Part shown: piece by piece, positions 32,145-41,407 of the stretch | How positions within the stretch are numbered: the first letter of the stretch is position 1 | Layout of the letters: the number at the start of each line of letters is the position of its first letter | DNA from: Fibrobacter sp. | Lineage (GTDB): Bacteria > Fibrobacterota > Fibrobacteria > Fibrobacterales > Fibrobacteraceae | Assembly (NCBI GenBank): GCA_024398875.1 | Contig: JAKSIJ010000017.1 | Location: 1 to 52,615 of the forward strand | Reading direction: 5' to 3' | DNA: 52,615 nt | The notes under the pieces: generated by a model | Seen by the model: the letters and a program-made list of their open reading frames with translations, nothing else | What the model was told of the DNA's origin: nothing | The model's database searches: none | Program-made: the position numbers and the translations under genes

Positions 32145-33278
32145 ATGGCTTGGACCATTATCACATGGACGTCTATAGGGCTTCTTGCCCTATTCGGGCT
32201 CTTCTACTTGTGGCTAGAAGTGCGGTTTTACGTTGCGCTCGGGAAAGTCCGGGAGGGCACCGCCGATGTAGAACCGCGACCCAAGGTCAGCATTCTCATC
32301 GCCGCAAAGGATGAGGGCGCCGGGATTCGGGCTACTCTGGATTCCATTTTGGCCCAAGACTACTCCGGAGACTGGGAAATCTGGGTGGCGGACGACCGCA
32401 GTACCGATGAAACTCCCCAGATTCTGGCGGATTACGCCCAGAAACATCCCGAAAAGCTCCACGTTCTCACAATAAAAGAGATTCCCGAGGGAGTTAGCCC
32501 CAAAAAGAACGCCATCAGCAAGATGATTGAGGCCTGCAGTGGAGAGATTCTCTGCCTCACGGACGCAGACTGCATCGTCCAACCCAGTTGGGTAACAGGC
32601 ATCGTCCGGGAGTTTGAGCCAGGCATAGAACTGGTGGCCGGACACTCCTACATCCCCACCTCCAAAAAATCACCTATTATAATATGTATGCAGGCGGTGG
32701 AAACCCTCATCTACCGCGTAGCAGGGACCGCGGGCCTGGCCATGCACCTCCCCCTCACCAGCACGGGGAACAACCTGGCCTACCGCAAAAGTTTCTTCAA
32801 CAGCGTGAACGGCTTTGAAAACGTCATCAAAATCCAATCCGGTGACGACGATCTGCTCATGCAAAAGCTGGCCACAAACCGCCCCGAAGCCATGCGCTAC
32901 TGCATCACCCCGAACACCTTCGTCACCACCAACGGGAAGGAGACCCTGAAGGAACTCTGGGAGCAACGCAAACGCTGGGCCTCCAAGACCATCTATTATT
33001 CCCCAAAAATCGTCTTTGTGCTCTCCATGGTGTTCCTTTTCCTCACCATGCAGTGCGTCACCTACATTCTCGCTCCATTCAGTTTCGAGGTGCTTTTGGC
33101 AGTAATCATCGCCTTTGCCCTCAAATGCGCGGGAGATATGATTTTAATTGTTCGCGGGCTCAAGATTTTCAGGCAGGAGCACCTCCTCAAATGGTGCATT
33201 CCCGTAGAAATCCTGCACGCCCCCTTTACCGTGCTGGCCGTGCTTTTCGGCCTGTTCGGTCGTTTCAAGTGGAAGTAA
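32145..33278 (+). CDS. Membrane-anchored family 2 glycosyltransferase
   Basis: This 377-residue protein has an N-terminal membrane helix (residues 5-27), a GT-A fold domain (VSILIAAKDEG, ADDRST, LTDADC as the metal-binding DxD), and the (Q/R)xxRW-type motif EQRKRW at about 290. Two or three C-terminal helices follow. It transfers sugar from an activated donor, probably at the inner face of the membrane, to lipid or polysaccharide. Start 32145 follows TAGATTTG by nine bases; a GTG at 32124 overlaps that element. It ends one base before topB starts. Confidence 0.87.
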   Translation: MAWTIITWTSIGLLALFGLFYLWLEVRFYVALGKVREGTADVEPRPKVSILIAAKDEGAGIRATLDSILAQDYSGDWEIWVADDRSTDETPQILADYAQKHPEKLHVLTIKEIPEGVSPKKNAISKMIEACSGEILCLTDADCIVQPSWVTGIVREFEPGIELVAGHSYIPTSKKSPIIICMQAVETLIYRVAGTAGLAMHLPLTSTGNNLAYRKSFFNSVNGFENVIKIQSGDDDLLMQKLATNRPEAMRYCITPNTFVTTNGKETLKELWEQRKRWASKTIYYSPKIVFVLSMVFLFLTMQCVTYILAPFSFEVLLAVIIAFALKCAGDMILIVRGLKIFRQEHLLKWCIPVEILHAPFTVLAVLFGLFGRFKWK

Positions 33279-33279
33279 A

Positions 33280-35703
33280 ATGAAAACTCTTATTATTGCA
33301 GAAAAACCCAGTGTTGCCGCCGATTTGGTGAAAGTCCTTGGAAGCAAGAACTTCAAGAAAGGTACCGGCGTGTATGAAAGTGAAGACACCATCGTAAGCC
33401 ATGCCGTTGGACACCTGGTGACCATTGCCGACCCCAAAGATATTGACGAACGCTACAAGGCCTGGGACATGAAGACTCTCCCCATGATTCCGGAGAAGTT
33501 CCCCCTGGTGGCAAGCCCCACTACAAAATCCCAGCTTTCCATCCTCTCCAAACTCATCAAGCGGAAAGATGTGGACACCATCGTGAACGCCTGCGATGCG
33601 GGCCGCGAAGGTGAACTGATTTTCTTCTACATCCTGGACTACGTGCTCAAGGGCAAGTTCAAGGGCAAAACCTTCAAGCGCCTCTGGATGCAGAGCATGA
33701 CCCCCACCGCCATCAAGGAAGCATTTGCGAACCTCCGCACCGACGAAGAGATGCAGAACCTGCGGGCCGCAGCCCTCTGCCGTTCCGAGGCGGATTGGTT
33801 GGTTGGCATGAATGGTAGCCGCGGTCTTACCGCCTACAACAGTTCCATGGGCGGCTTCCAGATTACTCCCTGCGGACGCGTGCAGACCCCGACACTCGCC
33901 ATCATTGTGAAGCGGGAAGAAGAACGCCACCAGTTTGTGCCGCAGCAGTTCTGGACGGTCACTGCCGATTTCGAAAATAGCGGCAACACCTATCAGGGCA
34001 AGTGGTTCTCCGGCGAGGGCAAGGACCGCGTCAAACAGATTTTTGACGAGAAAAAGGCCAAGGAAATTCTGAAGAAGTGCAAGGGGAAAAACGGTTCCAT
34101 TCAGGAAACTACCGCTCCCAGCCAGCAGAAGTGCGGACAGCTCTACGACTTGACCACACTCCAGCGCGAAGCCAACAACCGCTTCGGTTTCAGCGCAAAA
34201 ACCACCCTCAGCATCGCCCAGAGCCTGTACGAACATTACAAGGCCACCACCTATCCTCGTACCGACAGTCGTTGCCTTCCGGAAGACTACATCGCGCCCG
34301 TGAAAGCAACCCTCGGGAAGATTACCGGCAGCCTTTCCAAGTTCGCGAAAGAGGTGCTGGACAACAACTGGGTGAAAAAGACACCCAAGGTTTTTGACAA
34401 CTCGAAGATTTCCGACCACTTCGCCATCATCCCTACAGGTGTCACGCCCAAGGGACTGAGTGAAGCAGAAGAAAAAGTCTACACCATGATTTGCCAGCGG
34501 TTCATCGCCGTATTCTACCCGCCTGCAGAATACCTGAATACCACCCGAATCACCACGGTTGAAAAGGAGACTTTCCTCACCGAAGGCAAGATTTTGGTGA
34601 AGCCCGGGTTCAAGGCCGTCTATGGCAAGGATAGCGATGACGAATCCAACATCCCGCCAGTGAAGGGGACTGCCGCAAAGACGGCGGACATCGCCGCAGA
34701 AGAGGATTTCACCAAGCCTCCTGCCCACTACACCGAAAGCACGCTTCTTTCCATGATGGAAAGTGCCGGCAAGCTGGTGGAAGACGACGAACTTCGCGAC
34801 GCCATGAAGGAACGAGGCCTTGGGACGCCTGCCACCCGCGCCGCCATTATTGAAAAGCTGGTCAGCGACAAATATGTGGTCCGCGATGGAAAGGAAATGA
34901 TTCCGACGGCAAAAGCCTTCGACCTCATCAAAGTTCTCTCCGCCATGAACTGCGAAGCCCTCACCAGCCCGGAACTCACCGGCGAATGGGAATACAAGAT
35001 GGACCTCATTTCTCGCGGCAAGGAATCTCGCGAGAACTTCATGAAGGGCATTGTGGACATGACCCGCGCCATGGTGAAAAACATCAAGGGCTTCAAGGAA
35101 GAAAACACCGAGGGCGAAGCCAGTTTCAGCCCGGTGAATGGCAAGAAGGTTTTTGAAACCGTCAGCCGCTACAAGACGGAAGACGGAATCATCATCCGCA
35201 AGATTCTCGGCGGAAAGCACCTCAGTGAAGATGAAATCGTGGAACTTCTCACCAAGCGGAAAATCGGCCCCCTCACAGGGTTCCGCAGCAAGAAGGGCGC
35301 AGAATTTTCTGCAGTGCTTACCATCAACGCCCAAAACAAGGTGGAGTTCGTCTTTGAAGAAAAGCCGGAGGAAATCGAGGTGGGCGCCAAGGTGGGCGAA
35401 TCTCCTGTAGATGGCACCGCCGTATTTGAAACCCTTACCGGATACGTCTCCCAGAGCTACATTGACAAGCAACCCAGCGGAATCTCCCTCCCAAAAATCC
35501 TCTGCGGCAAGGAACTCCCTCTGGAAGCCATCCAGAAGATGCTTGCCGGACAGAAGACGGAACTCATCAAGGGCTTCCGCAGCAAGTCCCACCGGCTGTT
35601 TGACGCCTACATCTACCTAGAGAAGGGTAAGATAAAATTTGAATTCCCGCCCAGAGATTACACCAAGCGCCGTTTTGTGAAGAAAACTAAAAGCGAGGGT
35701 TAA
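33280..35703 (+). CDS. topB: DNA topoisomerase III (type IA)
   Basis: This 807-residue protein begins with the Toprim domain (LIIAEKPSVAADLVKVL, DAGREGELIF with catalytic acidic residues), then GRVQTPTL and the active-site tyrosine in TTYPRTDSRCL. The C-terminus has two topoisomerase C-terminal repeat modules (about 600-680 and 700-790). It passes single DNA strands and resolves linked or recombining DNA. SD-like GGAAG precedes the start. Family length is typically 650-800, so this is at the long end because of the two C-terminal modules. Confidence 0.95.
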   Translation: MKTLIIAEKPSVAADLVKVLGSKNFKKGTGVYESEDTIVSHAVGHLVTIADPKDIDERYKAWDMKTLPMIPEKFPLVASPTTKSQLSILSKLIKRKDVDTIVNACDAGREGELIFFYILDYVLKGKFKGKTFKRLWMQSMTPTAIKEAFANLRTDEEMQNLRAAALCRSEADWLVGMNGSRGLTAYNSSMGGFQITPCGRVQTPTLAIIVKREEERHQFVPQQFWTVTADFENSGNTYQGKWFSGEGKDRVKQIFDEKKAKEILKKCKGKNGSIQETTAPSQQKCGQLYDLTTLQREANNRFGFSAKTTLSIAQSLYEHYKATTYPRTDSRCLPEDYIAPVKATLGKITGSLSKFAKEVLDNNWVKKTPKVFDNSKISDHFAIIPTGVTPKGLSEAEEKVYTMICQRFIAVFYPPAEYLNTTRITTVEKETFLTEGKILVKPGFKAVYGKDSDDESNIPPVKGTAAKTADIAAEEDFTKPPAHYTESTLLSMMESAGKLVEDDELRDAMKERGLGTPATRAAIIEKLVSDKYVVRDGKEMIPTAKAFDLIKVLSAMNCEALTSPELTGEWEYKMDLISRGKESRENFMKGIVDMTRAMVKNIKGFKEENTEGEASFSPVNGKKVFETVSRYKTEDGIIIRKILGGKHLSEDEIVELLTKRKIGPLTGFRSKKGAEFSAVLTINAQNKVEFVFEEKPEEIEVGAKVGESPVDGTAVFETLTGYVSQSYIDKQPSGISLPKILCGKELPLEAIQKMLAGQKTELIKGFRSKSHRLFDAYIYLEKGKIKFEFPPRDYTKRRFVKKTKSEG

Positions 35704-35738
35704 CAAAGGGACGTCATTACAAGTAAGAAATTATAGAC

Positions 35739-35812
35739 GCATTGCGAGCAAAGCACCCAAGCAAGGGATAACGAACGTCATTGCGAGGAGTGCGAAGCAC
35801 GACGTGGCAATC
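35739..35812 (+). repeat. REP-like intergenic element (CGTCATTGCGAGG...CGTGGCAATC)
   Basis: CGTCATTGCGAGG at 35776 runs through AGTGCGAAGCACGA to CGTGGCAATC near 35811. CATTGC and GCAAT ends can pair and CGTGCTTCGCACT forms an inner hairpin. A partial copy lies at 35739-35775. The same ends recur in inverse orientation at 48120-48155. Confidence 0.65.
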
Positions 35813-35833
35813 TAAAGAAGTAAGAACCGGCAA

Positions 35834-37084
35834 ATGAAAAACAAACTCTTCACATTATGTTTTTTCATAGCGCTTCTTTGCGCGGTCTTTGCCGGTGCCG
35901 ACGAAGTTTCCACGTCTGAGGTAACTGCAGCGGAAAACAGCGCCGCGCCCGAGGCATCTACCGCGGTGCCCGAGGCATCTGCCGCCAGTACAACCGTCGA
36001 CACAGCTGCCACAACGGACACAGCAGCAATCGACAGCACGCCCTATGGCCTCCCCAAAGAACTGCTCCCGCTGTGGGATTCCCTCACCATCAAGCAAAAA
36101 GCCGCCCAAATGGTGATGGTCTACTTCTCTCCCGCAAAATTCCTCATCGAAAATGAATTCGGCGCCGTCCTCGTCATGAAAAATCACTTGAAGGATGTAG
36201 ATTCCTTCAAAGAAAAGCTTCAGGCCGCCAACGACGGGCTCCGCATTCCACTTCTTGTTGCAACAGACCAAGAGGGCGGTCGCGTAAACCGTCTCGGGAA
36301 TATCTCTGAACAATGGAAAGACGCCCCCAGCGCAAAAGAAATGCGTGAAATGCCAGGCGACTCCATCGCAGAGATTGCAAAAAGCATCGGCGCTGAACTG
36401 CACGCCCTCGGCATCAATCTGAATCTGGCCCCAGTCCTTGACCCCGCCAAAGATCACCGCGGCAAAAATTCATTCATCGAAGAAAGCAAGCGCTCCTGGG
36501 ATAAAGACAGCACAAGCGTTGAAAAAGTCCGCGCCTTCGTGAAGGGCATGCGAGAAAGCGGAGTCTCCTGCGTTTCAAAGCACTTTCCGGGCTATGATTC
36601 CTGGACCAACAGCGACCATCAAATCGCCATCAGTTCCAGCCCGAAAAAGAAGATGACAGAAAACTACCACTTCTTCCTAAATCTCGCCGAAGACATTCCC
36701 GTCACCATGATGAGCAGCGTGCGTTTTGTCCGGGTTTCCAGCCGGCCCGCAGTATTCGAGCCTAAAATCGTGCGCATGGCCCGAAAAATGTCTCCCGACA
36801 TGGTGATTCTCACCGACGACCTGTGGGGCGTTTCCCTGCGCGCCTGGATTAGCGGCACCGAGCGCGTCACCAGCAAAAACTATCCTCGTCGCGATTTCCG
36901 CAAACTCATTCTCACCGCACTCAACGCCGGGAACGACATGTTCATGATTACTTATCCTGCCAAAGCGGTAGAGATGGTGAAATACTTGGAACAACTAGCC
37001 AAGAACGAGAAATACAAGACCCGCATTGAAGAATCCGCCGCCCGCATTCTCAAACTGAAATATAAGGCGGGTCTGCTTCAGTAA
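35834..37084 (+). CDS. Exported glycoside hydrolase family 3 (NagZ-like)
   Basis: This 416-residue protein has a signal peptide (1-22), a low-complexity Ala/Thr/Ser linker (23-70) and a GH3 N-terminal (TIM-barrel) domain. ATDQEGGRVNRL, KHFPGYD, SDHQ and the nucleophile region VILTDDLWG are visible. That is the beta-N-acetylhexosaminidase (NagZ-like) pattern, though the usual second His of KHFPGHG is Tyr here. An intact second GH3 domain is absent, as in NagZ. It may trim cell-wall or other GlcNAc-containing glycans in the periplasm or outside. It is separated from topB by a REP-like region and is transcribed alone. Confidence 0.87.
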   Translation: MKNKLFTLCFFIALLCAVFAGADEVSTSEVTAAENSAAPEASTAVPEASAASTTVDTAATTDTAAIDSTPYGLPKELLPLWDSLTIKQKAAQMVMVYFSPAKFLIENEFGAVLVMKNHLKDVDSFKEKLQAANDGLRIPLLVATDQEGGRVNRLGNISEQWKDAPSAKEMREMPGDSIAEIAKSIGAELHALGINLNLAPVLDPAKDHRGKNSFIEESKRSWDKDSTSVEKVRAFVKGMRESGVSCVSKHFPGYDSWTNSDHQIAISSSPKKKMTENYHFFLNLAEDIPVTMMSSVRFVRVSSRPAVFEPKIVRMARKMSPDMVILTDDLWGVSLRAWISGTERVTSKNYPRRDFRKLILTALNAGNDMFMITYPAKAVEMVKYLEQLAKNEKYKTRIEESAARILKLKYKAGLLQ

Positions 37085-37096
37085 GAGCACCACCAA

Positions 37097-37147
37097 CAGC
37101 AATAGTCGCGACATTTTTTGCGTGATCATCAGCAATAGCCGCGACAT
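37097..37147. repeat. 18-bp direct repeat
   Basis: CAGCAATAG(T/C)CGCGACAT occurs at 37097-37114 and 37130-37147, between the convergent GH3 and exonuclease genes. It occurs here only as a pair; no function is evident. Confidence 0.55.
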
Positions 37148-37164
37148 CCATTACGCCCGCAGAC

Positions 37165-37704
37165 CTATTTCTTCAGATTTTTCACTTCCTTCATCACTCC
37201 CTCCTCACCCACCTTGCCTAAGGCGAGTTTCAGGATTTCTGCCGCAGCCAAAGTATCATCCATGGCCCGGTGGTGATTGAAGTCCGGCAAATTCAAGGAT
37301 TCCGTCAAGTTGTGGAGGCTATAACTCGGGAGCCCTGGGAATACACGGCGGGAAAGTTTCACCGTGCAAAGTCTCGGCGGATCAAAAGGAATACAGCACC
37401 GCTTCAATTCCGCCTTCATCATCTTGAAATCGAACTGCACATTGTGGGCTACAAAAATGCGGTCCTTCAGCAATTCCGCAATATGTTCCCCCACAGCACT
37501 GAACTGCGGCTTCCCCTGCACCATCGCTTCCGTAATGCCCGTCAACTGGACAACAAAGGGCGTGATATAAGTTCCCGGATCAATCAGCGTGTGGTAGGTG
37601 TCCACCACCTCGCAACCATCCACCAGTGCAACGCCCACCTCCATAATGCGGTTGGCATCCTTCGCCCCTCCAGTTGTTTCTACATCAACAACGGCAAAGC
37701 GCAT
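37165..37704 (-). CDS. DnaQ-like 3'-5' exonuclease
   Basis: This 179-residue DEDDh exonuclease has Exo I as VDVETTG, Exo II as HNVQFD and Exo III as HHRAMDD, with all catalytic residues present. It is standalone and of the size of an epsilon-like or RNase T-like enzyme, and could act in DNA proofreading or repair. It begins three bases after the stop of the secreted protein gene upstream on the same strand, so it is probably co-transcribed with 37708-38292. Confidence 0.88.
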   Translation of the reverse strand: MRFAVVDVETTGGAKDANRIMEVGVALVDGCEVVDTYHTLIDPGTYITPFVVQLTGITEAMVQGKPQFSAVGEHIAELLKDRIFVAHNVQFDFKMMKAELKRCCIPFDPPRLCTVKLSRRVFPGLPSYSLHNLTESLNLPDFNHHRAMDDTLAAAEILKLALGKVGEEGVMKEVKNLKK

Positions 37705-37707
37705 AAA

Positions 37708-38292
37708 CTACTGAATGGGAATATCAATTTCCAGCGTTTGATGGCCAGCCTTGTTCTCAATGCGGGCCTTCATGACTTTCACCTTTGGACGGCTGTAAAC
37801 AGGCACCACCAGCAGGTTGGAAACTCCCGCATCTTCGCTAGGTTCCGCCTGGGTATCCGAAACGGTCTTCGTGAAAATCGGGTTCTTCCCCTTATCGTAA
37901 ATGGAATAGGTCAAATCACGGGGTAAGCCCTTCTTGATTTGATTGGTAGGCACCTGGAAATAGATGATGCCACCCTTTGGCACCTTACGCACGCTATCCT
38001 TGATTTCTTCTTCGGTAGCAAGGTCCGCTTCCATGGCTATGCGCACATTCTTCTTCAGTTTTTCTGCACTCTCGTACAGCACACTCACATTGAACTTCAT
38101 GTCTTCCGGCACCGCCGAGGAACGTACATCCCGAATATTCTTATTGTTCTGGTAATACTCCCAACGGCCATTATCGTGGAGAATCACCGTAGCCCCGTTG
38201 GAGGCGGTGGCAATAATATCTTCGGCAACAGAAAAAGTGGTCAAAATTCCTAGAGCAACCACGGCCACTTTCGCAAAAGAAGAAAACTTCAT
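37708..38292 (-). CDS. Exported protein of unknown function
   Basis: This 194-residue protein has a signal peptide (1-23, ending FSVAED). The mature start NGATVILHDNGRWEYY recalls the DUF3157-type motif. The remainder is mostly beta, with KVPKGGIIYFQVP and a final DIPIQ. The start at 38292 follows GGGAG; an ATG at 38304 is less likely. The function is unknown. It is followed three bases later by the exonuclease gene. Confidence 0.7.
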   Translation of the reverse strand: MKFSSFAKVAVVALGILTTFSVAEDIIATASNGATVILHDNGRWEYYQNNKNIRDVRSSAVPEDMKFNVSVLYESAEKLKKNVRIAMEADLATEEEIKDSVRKVPKGGIIYFQVPTNQIKKGLPRDLTYSIYDKGKNPIFTKTVSDTQAEPSEDAGVSNLLVVPVYSRPKVKVMKARIENKAGHQTLEIDIPIQ

Positions 38293-38347
38293 AAAAACTC
38301 CCAAATGAACCCCCTTAATATAATCTTTAAGGGGCGAATTGGTTCAC

Positions 38348-39145
38348 TTAGAAACGGATAAACAGCTCTATCAGGTAGCCCGTTTCGCGGCCAAAGAGGT
38401 TTCCGCGGTTGGTTTCATATGCCAATCCTATACGAGTCGGCAGATTTTCCTCAAAAAACACCCGAGAAATGGCCCCACGAACTTTCACGCCGGAATAATC
38501 ATCTTTTTGACCCTGGTAGCGCCGTTCCATATTCAGGTTCAGGGATTCCTGAAGCCGCTTGCGGTAGAGAATAGCGGACTCGTACTCCCACTTTCCCGGT
38601 TTATACACCAGGGAGGCAACTGCGCCCCATTCCGCTCCAGGTTCAAAATCATGCCGCGGAAATGATTTCAGCAAATCCAGGGAGCCCGAAAGCAGGAGTC
38701 TTTCAGAGAAAGGATAAAACAACAAGAAGTTGGTTTCCAGACCATGAAAGATTTCATCCCGATCTCCGCCAAAAGACCGCATGCGGTATGTCGCGCCAAT
38801 CCCAAAATGCTTTGCGGGCACATACTTCATTCCAAAATAGCTGGCATTGAAACCGTAAGTCTGCAAATTCAGGTAGCCATGAATTTGTTCAAAATGCGAA
38901 GCCTCATAAAGGTAACTCACCGTCCTGAAAGAGGTGCTAGCCCACAAGCTCACACGCTTATTGAAGGCGAATTCACCGCGGGCATCCACATCGCCCGAAT
39001 AAATATCATCCATGACGCTTGCCGCATATCCCAGCATCAAAGAGCGTTCCGGATAACGTATGGGCAACGCATGTTCCAGCGCATTTCCCAAGGAAACGCA
39101 CCACAGCACGCCAATTGCGACATATTTCAAAAATCCAGTCCTCAT
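38348..39145 (-). CDS. Predicted outer-membrane beta-barrel protein
   Basis: This 265-residue protein has a signal peptide (1-22, ending LGNA) and many alternating strands (for example YGFNASYFGMKYVPAKHFGIGATYRMRSF), and ends in ELFIRF with a C-terminal Phe, all as expected for a small outer-membrane barrel. It starts by overlapping the CotH-like gene stop (ATGA), so the two are coupled. I recognise no specific family and infer it partners or is exported with the CotH-like lipoprotein. Confidence 0.75.
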   Translation of the reverse strand: MRTGFLKYVAIGVLWCVSLGNALEHALPIRYPERSLMLGYAASVMDDIYSGDVDARGEFAFNKRVSLWASTSFRTVSYLYEASHFEQIHGYLNLQTYGFNASYFGMKYVPAKHFGIGATYRMRSFGGDRDEIFHGLETNFLLFYPFSERLLLSGSLDLLKSFPRHDFEPGAEWGAVASLVYKPGKWEYESAILYRKRLQESLNLNMERRYQGQKDDYSGVKVRGAISRVFFEENLPTRIGLAYETNRGNLFGRETGYLIELFIRF

Positions 39146-40362
39146 TCCAGATTCTCGTCAATCCATTTCACTCTATTTCTAATCCATGTTTTCAATGTTT
39201 CCACAGCATCGTCGTAGGAATCGTAAGTCTCGTAATACATCCAATTCTGTGTAGTCGTAAGAATTGGCCATTTCTTGAAATCATTTTCCGCCACCTTTCT
39301 AAGCATTTTGGCATACACATCCACCGTATCCACCAAACTCGCAAAATCTTTCCGATGGTCCTTCCAATATTCTTTCACATGCTTCTCAAAAGTTTCATTA
39401 GCAAAGAACCTTGGGTTCCATGCCCGGCCCCGTTTCAGCCATCCCGTGTACATGAGCCCGTTATCTGGATGACCATAAGCTACATCCATATCCCATGTTG
39501 GTCCCATCCGAATCACGCCATCCCGTTCCCAAGTGAAAAAAGTGCTCAGGTAATAACTATCCGTATTCCTACCAAATTCCTGAATCCAGTAAAAACGCAA
39601 ATAAGCCTCTTCATCTATCCATTTATCAAATGCTGTGTCCAAAAGAAAAGAGCTTTTCCGGAGATAGCGTTCAAAATCATTCATAAAATTCTGAAAGTCC
39701 GTCACAATGGAATCCGTGGTGTTATGGGGATAATGGATTTTAATAGGTCGGTCAGAATCCAATCGAACAACATTTTTCTCCCCATTCTTCGTGGATATTT
39801 CCGCCAAGACAGCTGTTCCATTTTTAGAAATATTCACTCGATTTTTCCCGGCCTTGATGTGCTCCGTCACTTGATAAATACCCATGTATTCCCGATTCAA
39901 GTAGAGCTCCACAAACTCCCCCTGAACTGCGTAGGGCTCCCCCAGCATTTTTGCAACTTTATATGAAATCTGATTTCGTAAAAAAGTCCGGTCTGCAAAA
40001 TTGGAAATCAAATCCCAGTCATTATCCGCAGGCATTCCAAACAGCTCCATGTCCTCTTCCAGAATCAACTTCATGGAGTATTTGGCCATCGTATTGAAAG
40101 AGGTATTTCCACGCCCCTTTAAATGTGCATCATAAACCGGAGAAACGGGGCCATGCTCGCCATAAATTTGGAATTTGGCAGGGTGCTCCGTTTCGTGATC
40201 CTTGATATCCTTATAATCTTCCGTCTCCACAACCAAGCGTGGCAAGCCTGCATAAGGATACTCCCCGTCATTCATGGGCAAGTAATCTGGATTCGATTCC
40301 GTCTCCTGCCAGACACAACCAGCAAGAAAAACACTCACGACGAAGTAAACCAGATAACGCAT
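39142..40362 (-). CDS. CotH kinase-family lipoprotein
   Basis: This 406-residue protein has a lipoprotein signal (lipobox LAGC) starting at 40362. The CotH protein-kinase-like domain follows, with KGRGN, NDWDLISNFADRTFLRNQ, VELYLNREYMGIYQVTEHI and TWDMDVAYG. These match the atypical-kinase motifs of spore coat CotH. Such domains phosphorylate serine or threonine of extracellular proteins; in Fibrobacter-type bacteria their targets are unknown. An upstream in-frame start at 40506 is rejected. It is the first gene of a two-gene unit with the barrel protein. Confidence 0.85.
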   Translation of the reverse strand: MRYLVYFVVSVFLAGCVWQETESNPDYLPMNDGEYPYAGLPRLVVETEDYKDIKDHETEHPAKFQIYGEHGPVSPVYDAHLKGRGNTSFNTMAKYSMKLILEEDMELFGMPADNDWDLISNFADRTFLRNQISYKVAKMLGEPYAVQGEFVELYLNREYMGIYQVTEHIKAGKNRVNISKNGTAVLAEISTKNGEKNVVRLDSDRPIKIHYPHNTTDSIVTDFQNFMNDFERYLRKSSFLLDTAFDKWIDEEAYLRFYWIQEFGRNTDSYYLSTFFTWERDGVIRMGPTWDMDVAYGHPDNGLMYTGWLKRGRAWNPRFFANETFEKHVKEYWKDHRKDFASLVDTVDVYAKMLRKVAENDFKKWPILTTTQNWMYYETYDSYDDAVETLKTWIRNRVKWIDENLE

Positions 40363-40412
40363 ACCTCTGGAAAATAGAAAAATCCTATCTTTCTTCAGGT
40401 AAGGATAACTAC

Positions 40413-41372
40413 ATGTCTGGGAAAATCCGCTTTGCTCCAAGCCCCACCGGCTACCTTCACGAAGGCCACCTGCTTTCGGCGCTTTACGTGTGGGCCGCAG
40501 CCGCAAAATGGGATTTAAAAATTCACCTCCGCATTGAAGATCACGATAGAAGTAGGGCCCGAGAGGAATACATCACAGGCATCAAAGAGGATTTAGATTG
40601 GTTTGGATTCCACTACGATTCGGAAAGCATCCAGCGGGACCACGAAGAAGCCTACCAAGCAGCTCTACAAAAACTAGAAGCCGCACATCTTGTGTATCCC
40701 TGCTATTGCAGCCGCAAGCAGTTGGAAGCGGAAAATCCGAAAAGTGAAACCGGAGAAATCATTTATCAGGGGAAGTGCCGAGGGCAATTCACAATTCAAA
40801 ATTCACAATTTAAAATTGGGGCCGCGGGCTCTTCGCAATTCACAATTCAAAATTCACAATTTAAAATTGAAACCGCGGGCAATAACATTCCAGACATCAT
40901 CGCTCCCCACAATCTCCGGTTTAAGGTTACAGACAAAGTAATTCACTGGAACGATTTGCGCTTAGGCTCCTTCAACGAAAATCCGAAACTGCAATGTGGG
41001 GACTTTCCCATCCGGGATCGGGACGGTCAATGGACCTACCAGTTCGCCGTTTGCGTAGACGACATCAACGAGAGCATCACCCACATCGTCCGCGGCGAAG
41101 ACATCCGAAACTCCACCGCACGGCAAATCATGCTCATGCAAACCCTCGGGCGGGATGTCCCTCCCCTATACCTCCACCACCCCCTCATCAGTGATTCCAG
41201 TGGGAAAAAACTGTCAAAACGTGAGCTAGCTCACAGTCTCTGTCAAGACCGCGCCGCAGGCACCACGCCCGAGGAACTTCTCGGACGGGTATGCTACAAG
41301 GCAGGATTTGCAAGTGACGCTTCTCCGCTCCCTTTAAAACAGGCACTTTCCTTAATTCAAAAGAAATTGTAA
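40413..41372 (+). CDS. gluQ: Glutamyl-Q tRNA(Asp) synthetase with in-frame repeat insertions
   Basis: This 319-residue class I synthetase lacks an anticodon domain. HIGH is APSPTGYLHEGHL (7-19), zinc ligands sit in YPCYCSRK and KCRG, and the KMSKS-type loop is KKLSKREL. It glutamylates queuosine on tRNA-Asp. Immediately after KCRG there are two copies of an AT-rich 34-bp unit (40785-40818 and 40836-40869) that add about 34 residues (QFTIQNSQFKI twice) in frame. Relatives are about 290-300 residues, so the insertion accounts for the extra length. AAGGA precedes the start at 40413. Whether activity survives is not known. Confidence 0.92.
   Translation: MSGKIRFAPSPTGYLHEGHLLSALYVWAAAAKWDLKIHLRIEDHDRSRAREEYITGIKEDLDWFGFHYDSESIQRDHEEAYQAALQKLEAAHLVYPCYCSRKQLEAENPKSETGEIIYQGKCRGQFTIQNSQFKIGAAGSSQFTIQNSQFKIETAGNNIPDIIAPHNLRFKVTDKVIHWNDLRLGSFNENPKLQCGDFPIRDRDGQWTYQFAVCVDDINESITHIVRGEDIRNSTARQIMLMQTLGRDVPPLYLHHPLISDSSGKKLSKRELAHSLCQDRAAGTTPEELLGRVCYKAGFASDASPLPLKQALSLIQKKL
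40785..40869 (+). repeat. Tandem 34-bp AT-rich repeat inserted in gluQ
   Basis: CAATTCACAATTCAAAATTC and the following 14 bases occur identically at 40785-40818 and 40836-40869 (offset 51 bp, 17 codons), each followed by a GC-rich CCGCGGG block. Similar AATTCACAATTC motifs are frequent in noncoding repeats of other bacteria. Confidence 0.85.
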
Positions 41373-41407
41373 GATACGGTAGCCCCAAAAAAAGGTATAT
41401 TCAGAAT

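Noticed and set aside
33265-35592. 775-codon minus-strand frame
   Set aside because: It is antisense to topB; composition-driven and without recognisable motifs.
40785-40869. CRISPR array
   Set aside because: Only two units exist, the spacer is GC-rich and partly repeated, and they lie inside gluQ in frame. No cas genes are present.
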